Source of the DNA: Nostoc indistinguendum CM1-VF10
GTDB lineage: Bacteria; Cyanobacteriota; Cyanobacteriia; Cyanobacteriales; Nostocaceae
Assembly (NCBI GenBank): GCA_019359215.1
Contig: JAHHHS010000005.1
Location: forward strand, 62,001-126,000
DNA length: 64,000 nucleotides
Reading direction: 5' to 3'
Position 1 is the stretch's first letter, and every line of letters begins with the position of its first letter. The translations under genes and the position numbers were made by a program. Shown here one piece after another: positions 28,534-38,219 of the stretch. The notes below the pieces were generated by a model. That model made no database searches. It was given only the letters and a program-made list of their open reading frames with translations, and was not told the DNA's origin.

Positions 28534-29850
28534 ATGACACTTGATAATAACCAAGGACTCACCTATAAGAATTCCCAATCTACGGGACAGCCGGGGTTTT
28601 CTCTGGCAGTTAACTCGACTAATCCCTTTAATAACTCTGGGTTAAACTTCGGACAAAATCACGAGAATAAGAAAGTTTCTGCGGAAAATAGCCGAATTGG
28701 CGAGATTGTTCCTGGCCGGGTTGCCAACATCAAAGTGATTGGTGTAGGCGGCGGCGGTGGGAATGCCGTTAACCGTATGATCGAATCTGATGTCTCTGGC
28801 GTAGAGTTTTGGTCAATTAACACTGATGCCCAAGCTCTTACCTTAGCTGGCGCTCCCAGTAGATTGCAAATTGGACAGAAGCTAACCCGGGGTTTAGGAG
28901 CAGGTGGTAATCCTGCCATCGGTCAAAAGGCAGCTGAGGAATCACGAGACGAAATTGCTACAGCTTTAGAAGGCGCAGACTTAGTATTTATCACTGCTGG
29001 TATGGGTGGTGGCACTGGGACAGGTGCAGCCCCGATTGTGGCAGAAGTCGCAAAAGAAATGGGCGCTCTTACTGTTGGTGTAGTTACACGTCCATTTGTT
29101 TTTGAGGGACGTCGCCGCACCAGCCAAGCGGAAGAAGGTATTCAAGGACTAAAGAGTAGAGTAGATACACTGATCATTATTCCCAACAACAAACTGTTGG
29201 AAGTGATCCCCGAACAAACGCCTGTGCAAGAAGCTTTTCGCTATGCAGATGATGTGTTGCGTCAAGGGGTGCAGGGTATTTCTGATATCATCACGATCCC
29301 CGGCTTGGTAAACGTTGACTTTGCTGATGTTCGAGCTGTAATGGCAGATGCAGGATCAGCATTGATGGGAATTGGCGTTAGCTCTGGAAAATCTAGAGCT
29401 AGAGAAGCTGCGATCGCAGCTATTTCTTCACCATTACTAGAATGTTCTATTGAAGGTGCTAGAGGGGTTGTCTTTAATATTACAGGTGGTACTGACCTGA
29501 CTTTGCATGAAGTTAATGCAGCAGCAGAAGCAATCTATGAAGTAGTTGATCCCAACGCCAATATTATTTTTGGGGCTGTAATTGATGATAGGCTCCAAGG
29601 TGAGGTAAGAATTACTGTAATTGCTACCGGATTTACAGGTGAAGTGCAAGCTGTGCAACAACAAAGCGTGGCTAACGTTAGAGTAGCACCTAATACCTCG
29701 AAGCGACCAACAACACAGCAGCCGGCGGTTAATCCCCCAACCTCAGCTCCGACTCCAAGTCCAAGCCCAACTCCAATTCCAGAACCAAAAGAAAAACCTG
29801 GATTGGATATACCTGATTTCCTGAGAAACCGACGAACACCACGGAATTAA
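28534..29850 (+). CDS. ftsZ: FtsZ, tubulin-like cell division GTPase
   Basis: A 438-residue FtsZ with an N-terminal extension of about 60 residues before [15 protein letters not shown], as in Nostoc and Anabaena. The tubulin signature GGGTGTG is at 158-164 and the T7 loop catalytic stretch is NVDFADV. A Pro/Thr/Ser-rich linker ends in the conserved tail IPDFLRNRR, which binds division partners. It forms the Z-ring. ATG 28534 is the first in frame. Confidence 0.97.
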   Translation: MTLDNNQGLTYKNSQSTGQPGFSLAVNSTNPFNNSGLNFGQNHENKKVSAENSRIGEIVPGRVANIKVIGVGGGGGNAVNRMIESDVSGVEFWSINTDAQALTLAGAPSRLQIGQKLTRGLGAGGNPAIGQKAAEESRDEIATALEGADLVFITAGMGGGTGTGAAPIVAEVAKEMGALTVGVVTRPFVFEGRRRTSQAEEGIQGLKSRVDTLIIIPNNKLLEVIPEQTPVQEAFRYADDVLRQGVQGISDIITIPGLVNVDFADVRAVMADAGSALMGIGVSSGKSRAREAAIAAISSPLLECSIEGARGVVFNITGGTDLTLHEVNAAAEAIYEVVDPNANIIFGAVIDDRLQGEVRITVIATGFTGEVQAVQQQSVANVRVAPNTSKRPTTQQPAVNPPTSAPTPSPSPTPIPEPKEKPGLDIPDFLRNRRTPRN

Positions 29851-30293
29851 AAGATTTTGGATTTGAGATTTTAGATTAAATTAGCAGTCTCAGGTTAGGC
29901 TGAGTGCTGGATAAAATCTGCTAGTTTCAGGGTTCTACTAAGGACAGGGGTAAGCAATCTGTTGCCATCCCCAATTTTGCTAATGGCTAAAAAACTCGTT
30001 AACGCTACTTGATAGAAATAGAATGGACTTGGGCAGGAGTCTGCTGGCTCATATGTCCAGCTGTGTTTTTGGAACAAAAAAACCGGAAGGCCTGCCCGAC
30101 TAGAGATGGGACACTGAATATACCGTCATAGATATGACATCGCTACATCTACCCCCGCGATCTATTAAGCTTATATTCGGTACAAGTAAATATATTTACT
30201 TAAAGTAAGTTGCGTGGGCGAGTTACCCACGCAAGCGTCCGAAGGAAGTCTGTTTTCTGGAAAATAGAACACGAATCAAAAAATAAACGTAAA
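29851..30293. other. ftsZ-gshB intergenic region
   Basis: 443 bp between convergent genes. Only weak inverted repeats are visible (CTCAG/CTGAG near 29889-29905) and no strong T-tract terminator. A 60-codon minus frame at 29895-30077 has no family features. Confidence 0.45.
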
Positions 30294-31268
30294 TTATTTT
30301 ATGCTTTTGAGTTTCTGTTCTATCCATTGAATAACCTGATGACCAAGGTGAGTTCTATCTAGGCGATCAATCTCACGAATTCCGGTAGGACTAGTGACGT
30401 TAACTTCAGTGAGGTAGCCACCAATAATATCAATACCCACGAAAATTAAGCCGTCTTGACGTAAACGTTCGGCCACTTGGGTAGAGATTTCATACTCTCT
30501 TGGGGTAATTTCGGTTTGAGCAACTGTACCACCAGTTGCCATATTATTGCGAAAATCAGTTCCGCTAGAGAGGCGATTGAGCGCACCAATTGGTTCCCCA
30601 TTGAGCAGAATAATTCGCTTATCTCCTTCTTTTGCCTCCGGTAAATAAGTTTGTACCATTACTGGCACTCGACCTTGGAAGGTACTGAGTTCGACAATAG
30701 AGTTAAAATTGCGATCGCCTGATTGCAAAAACAAAATTCCTTCCCCAGCTTTGTTACCCAGTGGTTTGAGAACCGCAGATCCCTTTGCTTCGACAAATTT
30801 CCGGATAAACTCTTTATTAGCACTGACAATCGTTTCTGGAATCGCCTTGATAAACTGGAGGGCATACATTTTTTCATTTGCCCCTCGGATGCCGCTAGGA
30901 CTATTAATCAGTAGGGTTTTATTTTGGTCAATGTAATCCAGAATGTAGGTGGCATAGAGGTAGGAATCATTGACAGGTGGATCTGTCCGCATAAATACGG
31001 CGTCCATTGTCTCTAAAGAAGTTAAGGAGGAATCACTCAACTTATACCAAGGATTCGCCGCTAGCCAGCGTCCCTCCACCAACTGCACTGGTACAAGTTC
31101 GACTCGCTGTAGGACAGCCCAAGCTTTGCTCTCCACCACACTCAGCAGATTTGCCTGAGTTACCCAAACTTCGTGTCCCATAATTTGCGCTGCTTCAATC
31201 AGGGCAACACTGGTATCATGACACGGGTCAAGCAGATGGATGGGATCAATGATAAAAGCCAGTTTCAC
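30294..31268 (-). CDS. gshB: GshB, glutathione synthetase
   Basis: A 324-residue ATP-grasp enzyme that joins glycine to gamma-glutamylcysteine. The start MKLAFIIDPIHLLDPCHDTS, the ATP-binding loop KPLGNKAGEGILFL and the C-terminal NVTSPTGIREIDRL are typical prokaryotic GshB signatures. grxC lies 254 bp upstream on the same strand, a common pairing in cyanobacteria. The gene is full length. Confidence 0.95.
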   Translation of the reverse strand: MKLAFIIDPIHLLDPCHDTSVALIEAAQIMGHEVWVTQANLLSVVESKAWAVLQRVELVPVQLVEGRWLAANPWYKLSDSSLTSLETMDAVFMRTDPPVNDSYLYATYILDYIDQNKTLLINSPSGIRGANEKMYALQFIKAIPETIVSANKEFIRKFVEAKGSAVLKPLGNKAGEGILFLQSGDRNFNSIVELSTFQGRVPVMVQTYLPEAKEGDKRIILLNGEPIGALNRLSSGTDFRNNMATGGTVAQTEITPREYEISTQVAERLRQDGLIFVGIDIIGGYLTEVNVTSPTGIREIDRLDRTHLGHQVIQWIEQKLKSIK

Positions 31269-31522
31269 CCTTTATACCTCAATCACCAAGAAATTAAATG
31301 GTTATTCAATTATTATCTCTTGATGCTCTCACCAATTGACATATATGTGTACTACTGAGTAGAAACTGGAGGGTAAAGCCTTGTGGACAGATATCGCTTT
31401 TGTGAGAAGAAGTTCGTAAACAAGGCAGCGCATTGCTCTCCCTTCCAGAATTGTAGCGACTGCCGTGTAATTTGCAGCGGCTTGTCGCTAGCGATCGCAA
31501 AACATTCTCAACCTAGACGCTA

Positions 31523-31786
31523 TTAGTTAGAATTTAGTAGCTCATCCAGCTTGCCTTGACTATCTAAAGCGTGGATATCATCACAACCACCAACATGATC
31601 ATCATTGATGAAAATTTGCGGTAAAGAGCGACGTCCATTTGCTCTTTGAGCCATTTTATTTCTGGCTACCTCATCTCCATCAATGCTGTATTCGATAAAT
31701 TCAACTCCCTTGTTCTTCAGCAAACTTTTGGCACGGATGCAAAATGGGCAAGTCCTCCAAGTGTAAATTTCTACTTTTGCAGCCAT
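31523..31786 (-). CDS. grxC: GrxC, glutaredoxin 3
   Basis: An 87-residue dithiol glutaredoxin with the CPFC active site at residues 13-16, SLPQIFINDDHVGGCDD (the TVPxIFI and GG motifs that bind glutathione), and a normal length. It reduces disulfides using glutathione and fits beside gshB. Confidence 0.95.
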   Translation of the reverse strand: MAAKVEIYTWRTCPFCIRAKSLLKNKGVEFIEYSIDGDEVARNKMAQRANGRRSLPQIFINDDHVGGCDDIHALDSQGKLDELLNSN

Positions 31787-32109
31787 AACGTCCTCAAATT
31801 GATTTAATACTTCTTGATTTTAGAACTTTGCCACTGATTCTAACGGACTTATGCTGTTTTGACTTTATCTTCTGAAATACTTAAATAGATTTGTATAAAT
31901 AAAGGTTAGTTCACAATGAAATCTTAACTTTTGACTTAGATGATATTTGCACCAAGTTTCTCAATAAATCAGTTATATTATGTTTTAATTTCTGATTAAT
32001 CAACAAATTTTATAGGATTAAGGGAGACACACCCAATGCCAATAGAGAACAATATGAGTTAACCGTATATTCTTTTAAAGAGTGCATTTGGTGTGTCCCA
32101 ATAAAGCTT
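31787..32109. other. grxC upstream region with a long stem-loop
   Basis: An AT-rich 323-bp gap. Arms 32026-32039 (GACACACCCAATGC) and 32084-32097 (GCATTTGGTGTGTC) pair at 13 of 14 bases. This stem begins 12 bases after the PEP-CTERM gene stop on the minus strand and may act as its 3' end. Confidence 0.55.
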
Positions 32110-32850
32110 CTACGAAACTGTAATTGAAGCTGGCACTAGAGCCTTTTTCTTCGTTACTTTCAGCGCACCCAAAGCAAATAAGCCAAGAGCAGCTACTGTA
32201 GTAGGCTCAGGTACTTTTTGAGTTGGTGGTTTCGGAGGAGTGTAGTAAGGGGCTTGTCCTTTAAGTTTGCTACTTTCTTCACGATCGCTTCCAGAACCGA
32301 CACTCATTAGGCGCACTCCAAAGTTTTGCTGAGAAAACTGAGCCAACGTTAAAGCTTGGGAACTATGGGATAAAGTAAAGATGGTAGATTGAATATCGCC
32401 TTTCCCTCCACCTATACCTTCTTGACCAATTTCTACCCCAGCATCAAAGAAGTTTATCTCGCCCTTTTTGCCCTCGCCGTTCAGATTGTTGTTACTGCTG
32501 CCAACAGTGTTAACTTTTCCAGCAGGGCCAAATTGGCTAGCTGTTACATCTTTACCTACTACTTGGAGACCACTAAGGAGTGAGTCATCCAGAATGTTGA
32601 AGAAAACACCGCGGATGTCAGCAATTTTGTTGTTGCCAGTCGATAAATAATCTACTTTAAACTGAACTTTGCCAGGCCCTTCTATTGCGTCATCTAAGGT
32701 AAACTTCACCTGAGTATCCGCACCGGTGAAGTCATTAATAGCGAAATTCATCGAAGCGGCATTAGCAGGGGCAAAAGCAGAAGACGATATCACAACAGCA
32801 GTAGCAGCCAAAAAGGAGGATACTGCTGAAGTCGAAAATAGATGTTTCAT
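32110..32850 (-). CDS. PEP-CTERM sorted secreted protein
   Basis: About 246 residues. A signal peptide (MKHLFSTSAVSSFLAATAVV to ANA) precedes a beta-rich domain (about 35-205). The C-terminus is VPEPTTVAALGLFALGALK then basic residues, the PEP-CTERM anchor recognised by exosortase. ATG 32850 is chosen because the frame upstream to 32970 has no signal character. Such proteins are exported and often part of extracellular matrix; the function of this one is unknown. Confidence 0.85.
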   Translation of the reverse strand: MKHLFSTSAVSSFLAATAVVISSSAFAPANAASMNFAINDFTGADTQVKFTLDDAIEGPGKVQFKVDYLSTGNNKIADIRGVFFNILDDSLLSGLQVVGKDVTASQFGPAGKVNTVGSSNNNLNGEGKKGEINFFDAGVEIGQEGIGGGKGDIQSTIFTLSHSSQALTLAQFSQQNFGVRLMSVGSGSDREESSKLKGQAPYYTPPKPPTQKVPEPTTVAALGLFALGALKVTKKKALVPASITVS

Positions 32851-33251
32851 ATTAATCAATGCTTGGAAAATAAAATGGTAGGAATCAGTCGCTAATGATG
32901 GGAATTTACCGTTTGCTATCCATGTAAAATCAGATGCTCCCAGTGAAAAGCCTTTCACTAATCTAAACACTGAATTATAAAGTTGTCTATAATACCAGCC
33001 TTAGTTCAAAAAGACTTTATTTTTGGCTTCATATAATAAAAAACCCAGTATTGCTACTGAGTTTTATGGTTCTTCAGTACATATTATGTATTGCTAAAAC
33101 CGCCTATCTTGAAGAATTAAGCAATCGTATTCAATATTTACCTTCGTAAAACTCGTAGAGAACATGAATCGCTCTTGTCGATTCCCATCACTGACGCAAA
33201 AGCGATCGCAAGTGTTTTTACTTTCCCTTTTTGCTGGTGTTGACTCGCGCA
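32851..33251. other. intergenic region holding an antiporter terminator
   Basis: 401 bp between two minus-strand genes. It holds the terminator at 33040-33065, one HIP1 octamer near 33204, and otherwise AT-rich sequence with no ORF. Confidence 0.5.
33040..33065 (-). terminator. rho-independent terminator of the antiporter gene
   Basis: AAAACCCAGTA (33040-33050) pairs with TACTGAGTTTT (33055-33065) with one mismatch. On the minus strand the stem is followed by a TTTTTTATT run. It lies about 190 bp after the antiporter stop. Confidence 0.75.
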
Positions 33252-35333
33252 TCACGAGTTAGGTTCTCCAAGCAAGACAATTGAGCACGTCAATTCTCGA
33301 AGTAACTGCGTTGTCACTTGGCTGACGGCTAATCCACCTGCTGTGCGATAACGAACGGAACGTAACACCGCCAAATCAAATGCCTGAGCTTCCCGAATTA
33401 TGGTTCTAGCAATATCATCACCCCTGATTGTTTGGATATTCGTATTCACCTGTAATTGGCCTTTAGAGGTAATATCAGACAATTGAGATACAAAGTTTTC
33501 TACCCGAGCCGGAGGTGTTTTGCGCTCGGATACGTGTAACAGCACTACTTCTGCCTGATTAACATCAGCCAAAATCTGGGCAAATCTCAAAGCGCCTATA
33601 GTTTGCCGCGTTAAGTCTCCAACTGGTACAAGAATTCTTTGAATTGTCTTAGGACTACTTAAGAGACGTGTTACTGCTACTGGACAATGAGAAGACCAGA
33701 AAACGCTATCAATGACACTACCAAATAAACGGGCACGCAAACCTGTTGTCTGCGACCAACCCATCACTACTAAACTAGCGTTTTGTTCTCGACTGGTGCG
33801 GCTAATCCCCAAAGCTGCATCATCATCAATCCGAATTGCTGGTGATACTTCCACCTCAAATTCTTGACTGATTTCTTTAGCTAAATTCAATCTTTCCCGA
33901 CTTTGGTCGAGTGCTATTACTAATTGCGGATCATCCATCTGAATATGTGCTTTAGTAATAGCTAATGGCACAATCCTTCCAGATTCATGACTAGCAAGTA
34001 GTGCTGCCATTTCGATTAAATAGCGCTGGGTTTGGGGGTTGTATATTGGCACTAGTACAGTAAATGGATATTGATTTTTCTCTACTTGCTCATCTTCATT
34101 ACCTTGCCACCAAGTTGTCAAACTATCTGTTTCAAAATCTGTCTGAGAAAGCTGTAGTGAAGGAGCAAATCGTGCTGTTATTATGGGGCCCAGAATTGCA
34201 GTTACCAGCATAAGCACAATCACACTGTTTAACACACCTTCATTGATTAAGCGTTCACCAGCAGGATTTACCGTTTGATAAGCAACCAACGTTGCTGCTA
34301 GTGTGGCTGCTACCTGTGGTAGTGACAATGACCACATCGTTAGCAATTCCGCCGTATTGTAGCGATACAATAATTTGGCTAAGAATGCCGCTATAAATTT
34401 GCTGCCAATCAAAGCTATTACAATTACCAGAGTCAGCCAAATTGAACTGAGGGTTTTGATAAATGCAGGAATATTAATCAATAATCCCATGTCCACAAAG
34501 AAACAAGGAATAAATAAAGCACTACCAATAAATTCGATTTTCTCTCTGACTGGACTACGTCCTAGAACATCGTTGACAGCTAAACCTGCTAAAAAAGCAC
34601 CAACAATTTTTTCAACTCCAATGACCTGCGCTCCGACAGATGCCAAAAATAATGCTAGTAAGATAAACAAAAACTGGTTACTTTGTTCATCTCCAGAGCG
34701 GCGAAAAAACTCTTTTCCTGCCCAGTCAAAGCCAAACAGGACAACAACAGTGTAAATTGCTAATCCACCTAACAAAATTCCTAAACTTAAGGCGGAGAAT
34801 TCCCCTCCGTGAATTCCGACACAAATCGCTAATACTAGCAAAGCACCTGTGTCAGTAAAAATTGTGGCACCAATTGTGACAGTTACAGCCTCATTGGTTA
34901 CCACTCCCAAACGACTCACAATTGGATATGCTAACAGGGTATGAGAGGCCAGTAAAGAGCCTATTAGGACGGAAGAATTCCAACTAAAATTAAATAATCG
35001 TCCTGTTGCAATGCCAGCAATGAGTGGAACTAAAAAGGTTAAAGTGCCAAACCCAATCGAGCGATTTCTTGTTTTACGGAATTGCTCTAAGTCAATTTCT
35101 AAACCTGCCACAAACATCAAATAAAGTTTGCCTATTTCCGAGAGCAGATTAATAGTTTCAGACTCATGATTTAATAATTTTAGCCCATTTTGCCCTAGTA
35201 ATATCCCTGCCACCAACAACCCCACTAATCCAGGTAGCCGTAGCCGCTCAAATATAGGAGGTACAGTAAAGATTACTGTTAGGAGAATTGTAAATGCAAC
35301 GATAGGACTGTCTGTGAGCGAGTTTAGTGCCAT
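33252..35333 (-). CDS. CPA2-type cation:proton antiporter with USP-like tail
   Basis: A 693-residue membrane protein. Residues 1-395 have about 12 helices of the Na+/H+ exchanger fold (LPGLVGLLVAGILLGQNGL, LIGSLLASHTLLAYPIVSRL, VDMGLLINIPAF). Residues about 420-560 and 560-690 are two universal-stress-protein-like domains (FTVLVPIYNPQTQRYLIEM; RILVPVGDLTRQT). It probably exchanges Na+ or K+ for H+ across the cytoplasmic or thylakoid membrane. The ion cannot be told from sequence. Confidence 0.88.
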   Translation of the reverse strand: MALNSLTDSPIVAFTILLTVIFTVPPIFERLRLPGLVGLLVAGILLGQNGLKLLNHESETINLLSEIGKLYLMFVAGLEIDLEQFRKTRNRSIGFGTLTFLVPLIAGIATGRLFNFSWNSSVLIGSLLASHTLLAYPIVSRLGVVTNEAVTVTIGATIFTDTGALLVLAICVGIHGGEFSALSLGILLGGLAIYTVVVLFGFDWAGKEFFRRSGDEQSNQFLFILLALFLASVGAQVIGVEKIVGAFLAGLAVNDVLGRSPVREKIEFIGSALFIPCFFVDMGLLINIPAFIKTLSSIWLTLVIVIALIGSKFIAAFLAKLLYRYNTAELLTMWSLSLPQVAATLAATLVAYQTVNPAGERLINEGVLNSVIVLMLVTAILGPIITARFAPSLQLSQTDFETDSLTTWWQGNEDEQVEKNQYPFTVLVPIYNPQTQRYLIEMAALLASHESGRIVPLAITKAHIQMDDPQLVIALDQSRERLNLAKEISQEFEVEVSPAIRIDDDAALGISRTSREQNASLVVMGWSQTTGLRARLFGSVIDSVFWSSHCPVAVTRLLSSPKTIQRILVPVGDLTRQTIGALRFAQILADVNQAEVVLLHVSERKTPPARVENFVSQLSDITSKGQLQVNTNIQTIRGDDIARTIIREAQAFDLAVLRSVRYRTAGGLAVSQVTTQLLRELTCSIVLLGEPNS

Positions 35334-35747
35334 GTTTAATAATTAAGCCTAAGTAGTAAATCTAAAGCTAGCAGACAAAATTTTACTTAAAGTTTTTGTT
35401 TGCTTCAGTTTTATTAGTTACAATACATAAAAACTTTAATAGCATAAAGGTTGCGATCGCATTGCAATTCTACCTTAAGAAGGTATTTTATACATCTACA
35501 GTATGAAATATTGATACAACTTATAGTAATAAAAATAATCGATCTTTAAAGAGTAAGAAAGTATTTTAAAAAACCATAAAACGATAATAATTTATTAAAT
35601 ATAGCAATTCTTATTTAAATGATTACGGACGCACAGATGTGTGCCCTAAGTTCTCTGCACCATATCTAGAAAAATCTGGAAGACCGCTCTTATGGGTTCC
35701 TATCAATGATAATTTTAAACATTGGGAACTTCTAAAAATCAAAGTTT
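35334..35747. other. AT-rich region between divergent antiporter and chlM
   Basis: 414 bp with no ORF or clear hairpin. It must hold the promoters of both neighbours. One GCGATCGC lies near 35454. Confidence 0.45.
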
Positions 35748-36443
35748 ATGAACGCAGCCGACGATAAAACGATTGTTCGCGAGTATTTCAATTCCACAGG
35801 GTTTGACCGTTGGAAGCGAATCTACGGCGATGGCGAAGTCAATAAAGTCCAACTAGACATCCGCAATGGACACCAGCAAACCGTGGATACAGTTCTCGGC
35901 TGGCTGAAGGCTGATAATAATTTACCAGAGCTATCAATGTGCGATGCTGGGTGTGGCGTCGGTAGTCTCAGCATCCCCCTAGCGGTAGATGGTGCTAAAG
36001 TCTATGCCACCGATATCTCTGAAAAAATGGTGGAAGAAGGTAAAGATAGAGCCAAGCAAACCTTGGGAAATTCTGAAAATCCCACTTTTGCCGTGCAGGA
36101 TTTGGAATCCTTGAGTGGTAGTTACCATACCGTTATTTGCTTGGATGTTCTTATCCACTACCCCCAAGAAAAAGCGGATAAGATGATTTCTCATCTCTGT
36201 TCTTTGGCACAGTCGCGGATAATTCTCAGTTTTGCGCCGAAGACTTGCGCTCTGAGTATACTTAAGAAAATTGGTAGTTTCTTCCCCGGGCCAAGTAAAG
36301 CGACTCGTGCATATTTGCATCGTGAAGCTGATGTGGTGAAAATTTTAGAAAGTAATGGCTTTTCATTGCAACGAAAAGCGATGACGAAGACTCGTTTTTA
36401 TTTTTCCCGCCTACTGGAAGCTACACGTAATTCAAAATCGTAG
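35748..36443 (+). CDS. chlM: ChlM, Mg-protoporphyrin IX O-methyltransferase
   Basis: A 231-residue SAM-dependent enzyme of chlorophyll synthesis that methylates Mg-protoporphyrin IX. It has the SAM-binding glycine loop CDAGCGVGSLSIPLA (about residues 64-78), the N-terminal YFNSTGFDRWKRIYG and the late HYPQEKADKMISHL, as in cyanobacterial ChlM. A strong GC-rich hairpin follows. Confidence 0.93.
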   Translation: MNAADDKTIVREYFNSTGFDRWKRIYGDGEVNKVQLDIRNGHQQTVDTVLGWLKADNNLPELSMCDAGCGVGSLSIPLAVDGAKVYATDISEKMVEEGKDRAKQTLGNSENPTFAVQDLESLSGSYHTVICLDVLIHYPQEKADKMISHLCSLAQSRIILSFAPKTCALSILKKIGSFFPGPSKATRAYLHREADVVKILESNGFSLQRKAMTKTRFYFSRLLEATRNSKS

Positions 36444-36870
36444 CATTAATAAGCCGACAGGCTTTAGCCTGTCGGCTACACAAGCTCAGTCAGTCTACGT
36501 AGAACACGGCAATTGTAATTTTATTTTTAACATTTGGCGCTTGCGTAAACCTTAGCTTACTAAGCTGATGCGCGCCTAAATTTTATAAACACTCTTTACG
36601 GTCGTTAACTGTTGACGGTTATCAGTCATTAGTCATCAGCCTTCATATAAATCTTCAAGTTAAATGCGTAACAGCTTACTATTGCTTTCCCTTATGATAG
36701 TTGAAGGTGCGGAATGTAGGAGAACCGTAAGCGCCTGTCTACCTCGAGAAAACACTGAAGCACGTAGAAGAAACGCTTACAAATATATCGCCAGTAGTAG
36801 ATTGATATACTAGAACCTTTACGAAAGTCAGGTTAAAATCGCTAGCAAAGTTAAAATCTGAAGTGGAACT
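36444..36870. other. chlM downstream region with dispersed repeat
   Basis: 427 bp. It holds the hairpin at 36452-36477, a GC-rich dispersed-repeat fragment near 36720-36752 (GTAAGCGCCTGTCTACC), and otherwise no gene. Confidence 0.5.
36452..36477 (+). terminator. 11-bp GC-rich hairpin after chlM
   Basis: AGCCGACAGGC (36452-36462), loop TTTA, GCCTGTCGGCT (36467-36477), perfect. No U-run follows, so it may be a factor-independent terminator of a weak kind or an RNA-stabilising end. It lies 8 bases after the chlM stop. Confidence 0.65.
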
Positions 36871-37350
36871 ATGAAAACTGCTGAAAAATTGGCTGCCGGT
36901 TGGCTATTGACACTTGGATTCATGTTTGTAACTCTATCAGCAACAGCCGTATTTGAAAAATGTGCTACACGTAAAGCCATCATAATACCTACAGATGAGT
37001 ATGATTTTACTGCACCAAGTACTACTTATAAAGATGATAATGCTGCTGTTGGTGGTCTAATTTTTGGTGTTCCTACCCTAACACTGGGTACATGGTTAGC
37101 ATTGGGATTATACCGTCAAAGCCGACAGGAGAAAAAAGCGCTTAATCAACAAGTTAGCGATCGCCTGCAATCGATTTTTTATGAGATGCTACAAAAAAAT
37201 CATGGGCGAATAACTGTATTAGGCTTTGCTATGCAGTCACAATTACCCGCAGCCCATGCTAGGCAATATTTAGATGAAAAAGCTAAAGACTTCAATGCAA
37301 ACTTTAAGGTGAACGAAGAAGGGGCCGTATCATATCATTTTGATGTCTAA
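36871..37350 (+). CDS. small membrane protein with winged-helix-like tail
   Basis: A 159-residue protein with two membrane segments (about 8-28, WLLTLGFMFVTLSATAVF, and 61-83, GLIFGVPTLTLGTWLAL) and a cytosolic C-terminal part (QSIFYEMLQKNHGRITVLGF to AKDFNANFKV) that resembles a small helical/winged DNA- or protein-binding fold. I cannot name the family; related proteins are common in cyanobacteria. It ends 58 bp before the DUF423 gene. Confidence 0.7.
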   Translation: MKTAEKLAAGWLLTLGFMFVTLSATAVFEKCATRKAIIIPTDEYDFTAPSTTYKDDNAAVGGLIFGVPTLTLGTWLALGLYRQSRQEKKALNQQVSDRLQSIFYEMLQKNHGRITVLGFAMQSQLPAAHARQYLDEKAKDFNANFKVNEEGAVSYHFDV

Positions 37351-37408
37351 TTGTCATTTGTCCTTTGTTATTAACTAATGACTGATAATCAACTTACGGC
37401 TAGGTCTA

Positions 37409-37810
37409 ATGACGCAGATTTTTTTGAGCGTAGCTGCCATTTTAGGCGGTTTGTCAGTTGCTGCTGGTGCTTTTGCTTCCCATGCTTTGCGGGAAAAAAT
37501 TAGTGAGCGATCATTAGAAATCTTTGAAACTGGCACTCGTTACCAAATGTATCATGCTCTAGCACTTTTCCTAGTAGCAATACTAATTAGTCGCACCGAA
37601 ATTCCTCAACCTACTCTCGTAGCCAGTGGATGGCTGTTTGTCATTGGTATTGCTATTTTCTCAGGTAGCTTGTACGCCCTTAGCTTAACCGGTATTAAAT
37701 CCTTAAGAGCGATGTCTACGACGGGCTACGCCTACGCACCGCTAGGCGGCGCAGCTTTGATTGCTGGTTGGGGTACTTTAGCTTTTGCTGCTTGGACTTT
37801 GAAGTTGTAA
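37409..37810 (+). CDS. DUF423 membrane protein with an in-frame repeat insertion
   Basis: 133 residues of the DUF423 family, with four membrane helices and the motifs GAFASHALRE and YQMYHALALF. In place of the usual LRAITPLGG near residue 105 it reads LRAMSTTGYAYAPLGGAAL, so nine residues (MSTTGYAYA) are extra. They are encoded by a dispersed repeat at 37711-37738. The insert lies between helices 3 and 4, probably in a loop, and keeps the frame, so the protein may still work. Confidence 0.85.
   Translation: MTQIFLSVAAILGGLSVAAGAFASHALREKISERSLEIFETGTRYQMYHALALFLVAILISRTEIPQPTLVASGWLFVIGIAIFSGSLYALSLTGIKSLRAMSTTGYAYAPLGGAALIAGWGTLAFAAWTLKL
37711..37738. repeat. short dispersed repeat inside the DUF423 gene
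   Basis: GATGTCTACGACGGGCTACG followed by CCTACGCA, a GC-rich Nostoc dispersed repeat. Here it adds 27 bases, nine codons, without changing the frame. Confidence 0.75.
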
Positions 37811-37853
37811 AAAAGTTAGAAATTAATAGTTAAAGGAATACCAAAAAAGTAAT

Positions 37854-37960
37854 TATCCGATATTTGTAGGGTGCATTAATGAAGTGTAACGCACCATCTT
37901 TAGTTCACGTATTGCGATGTGTTACCCCATTCTATCAAAACCATCCTACAAATTGGATAT
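37854..37960. repeat. MITE-like repeat ending in TTTGTAGG...CCTACAAA
   Basis: The left end (TATCCGATATTTGTAGGGTG, from 37854) and right end (CATCCTACAAATTGGATA, up to 37960) are imperfect inverted repeats around about 70 bp that contain GTAACGCACC. The sequence resembles a widespread Nostoc intergenic repeat with GTAGGGTGCG and GTAACGCACC. It fills the DUF423 downstream gap. Confidence 0.6.
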
Positions 37961-38139
37961 TTTTTTAATTGAAAGTCTTGAAAGCAACAAGAATATTTTC
38001 TATTTTCAAACAGGATTTACAAATAAAACTTATTTACGTAATTTTACAGAAGTCATTAATACAAGGAAGCAATAAACTGCATAAGTGTATTACTAAATAG
38101 CAGTTAAAAAATTTTACATTTGTAATATCATTTACACTT

Positions 38140-38219
38140 ATGAAACGGCGTAACTTGTTTTGGTATTCGCTCATGTTTGCTGCTGGCTGCACAACACGAG
38201 TAAATTCTACTACTAATAT
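38140..38219 (+). pseudogene. remnant of a PhnD-like periplasmic binding protein (N-terminus only)
   Basis: The frame gives MKRRNLFWYSLMFAAGCTTR then VNSTTNM, a basic signal peptide with a lipobox (FAAGC), as at the start of phosphonate-type (PhnD) substrate-binding proteins in Nostoc. After about 27 codons the sequence changes to kinase sequence in a different frame. The family guess is from memory of the signal-peptide style; the truncation is seen directly. Confidence 0.45.

Noticed and set aside
29895..30077. 60-codon minus frame between ftsZ and gshB
   Set aside because: Short, no ribosome site and no recognisable pattern.
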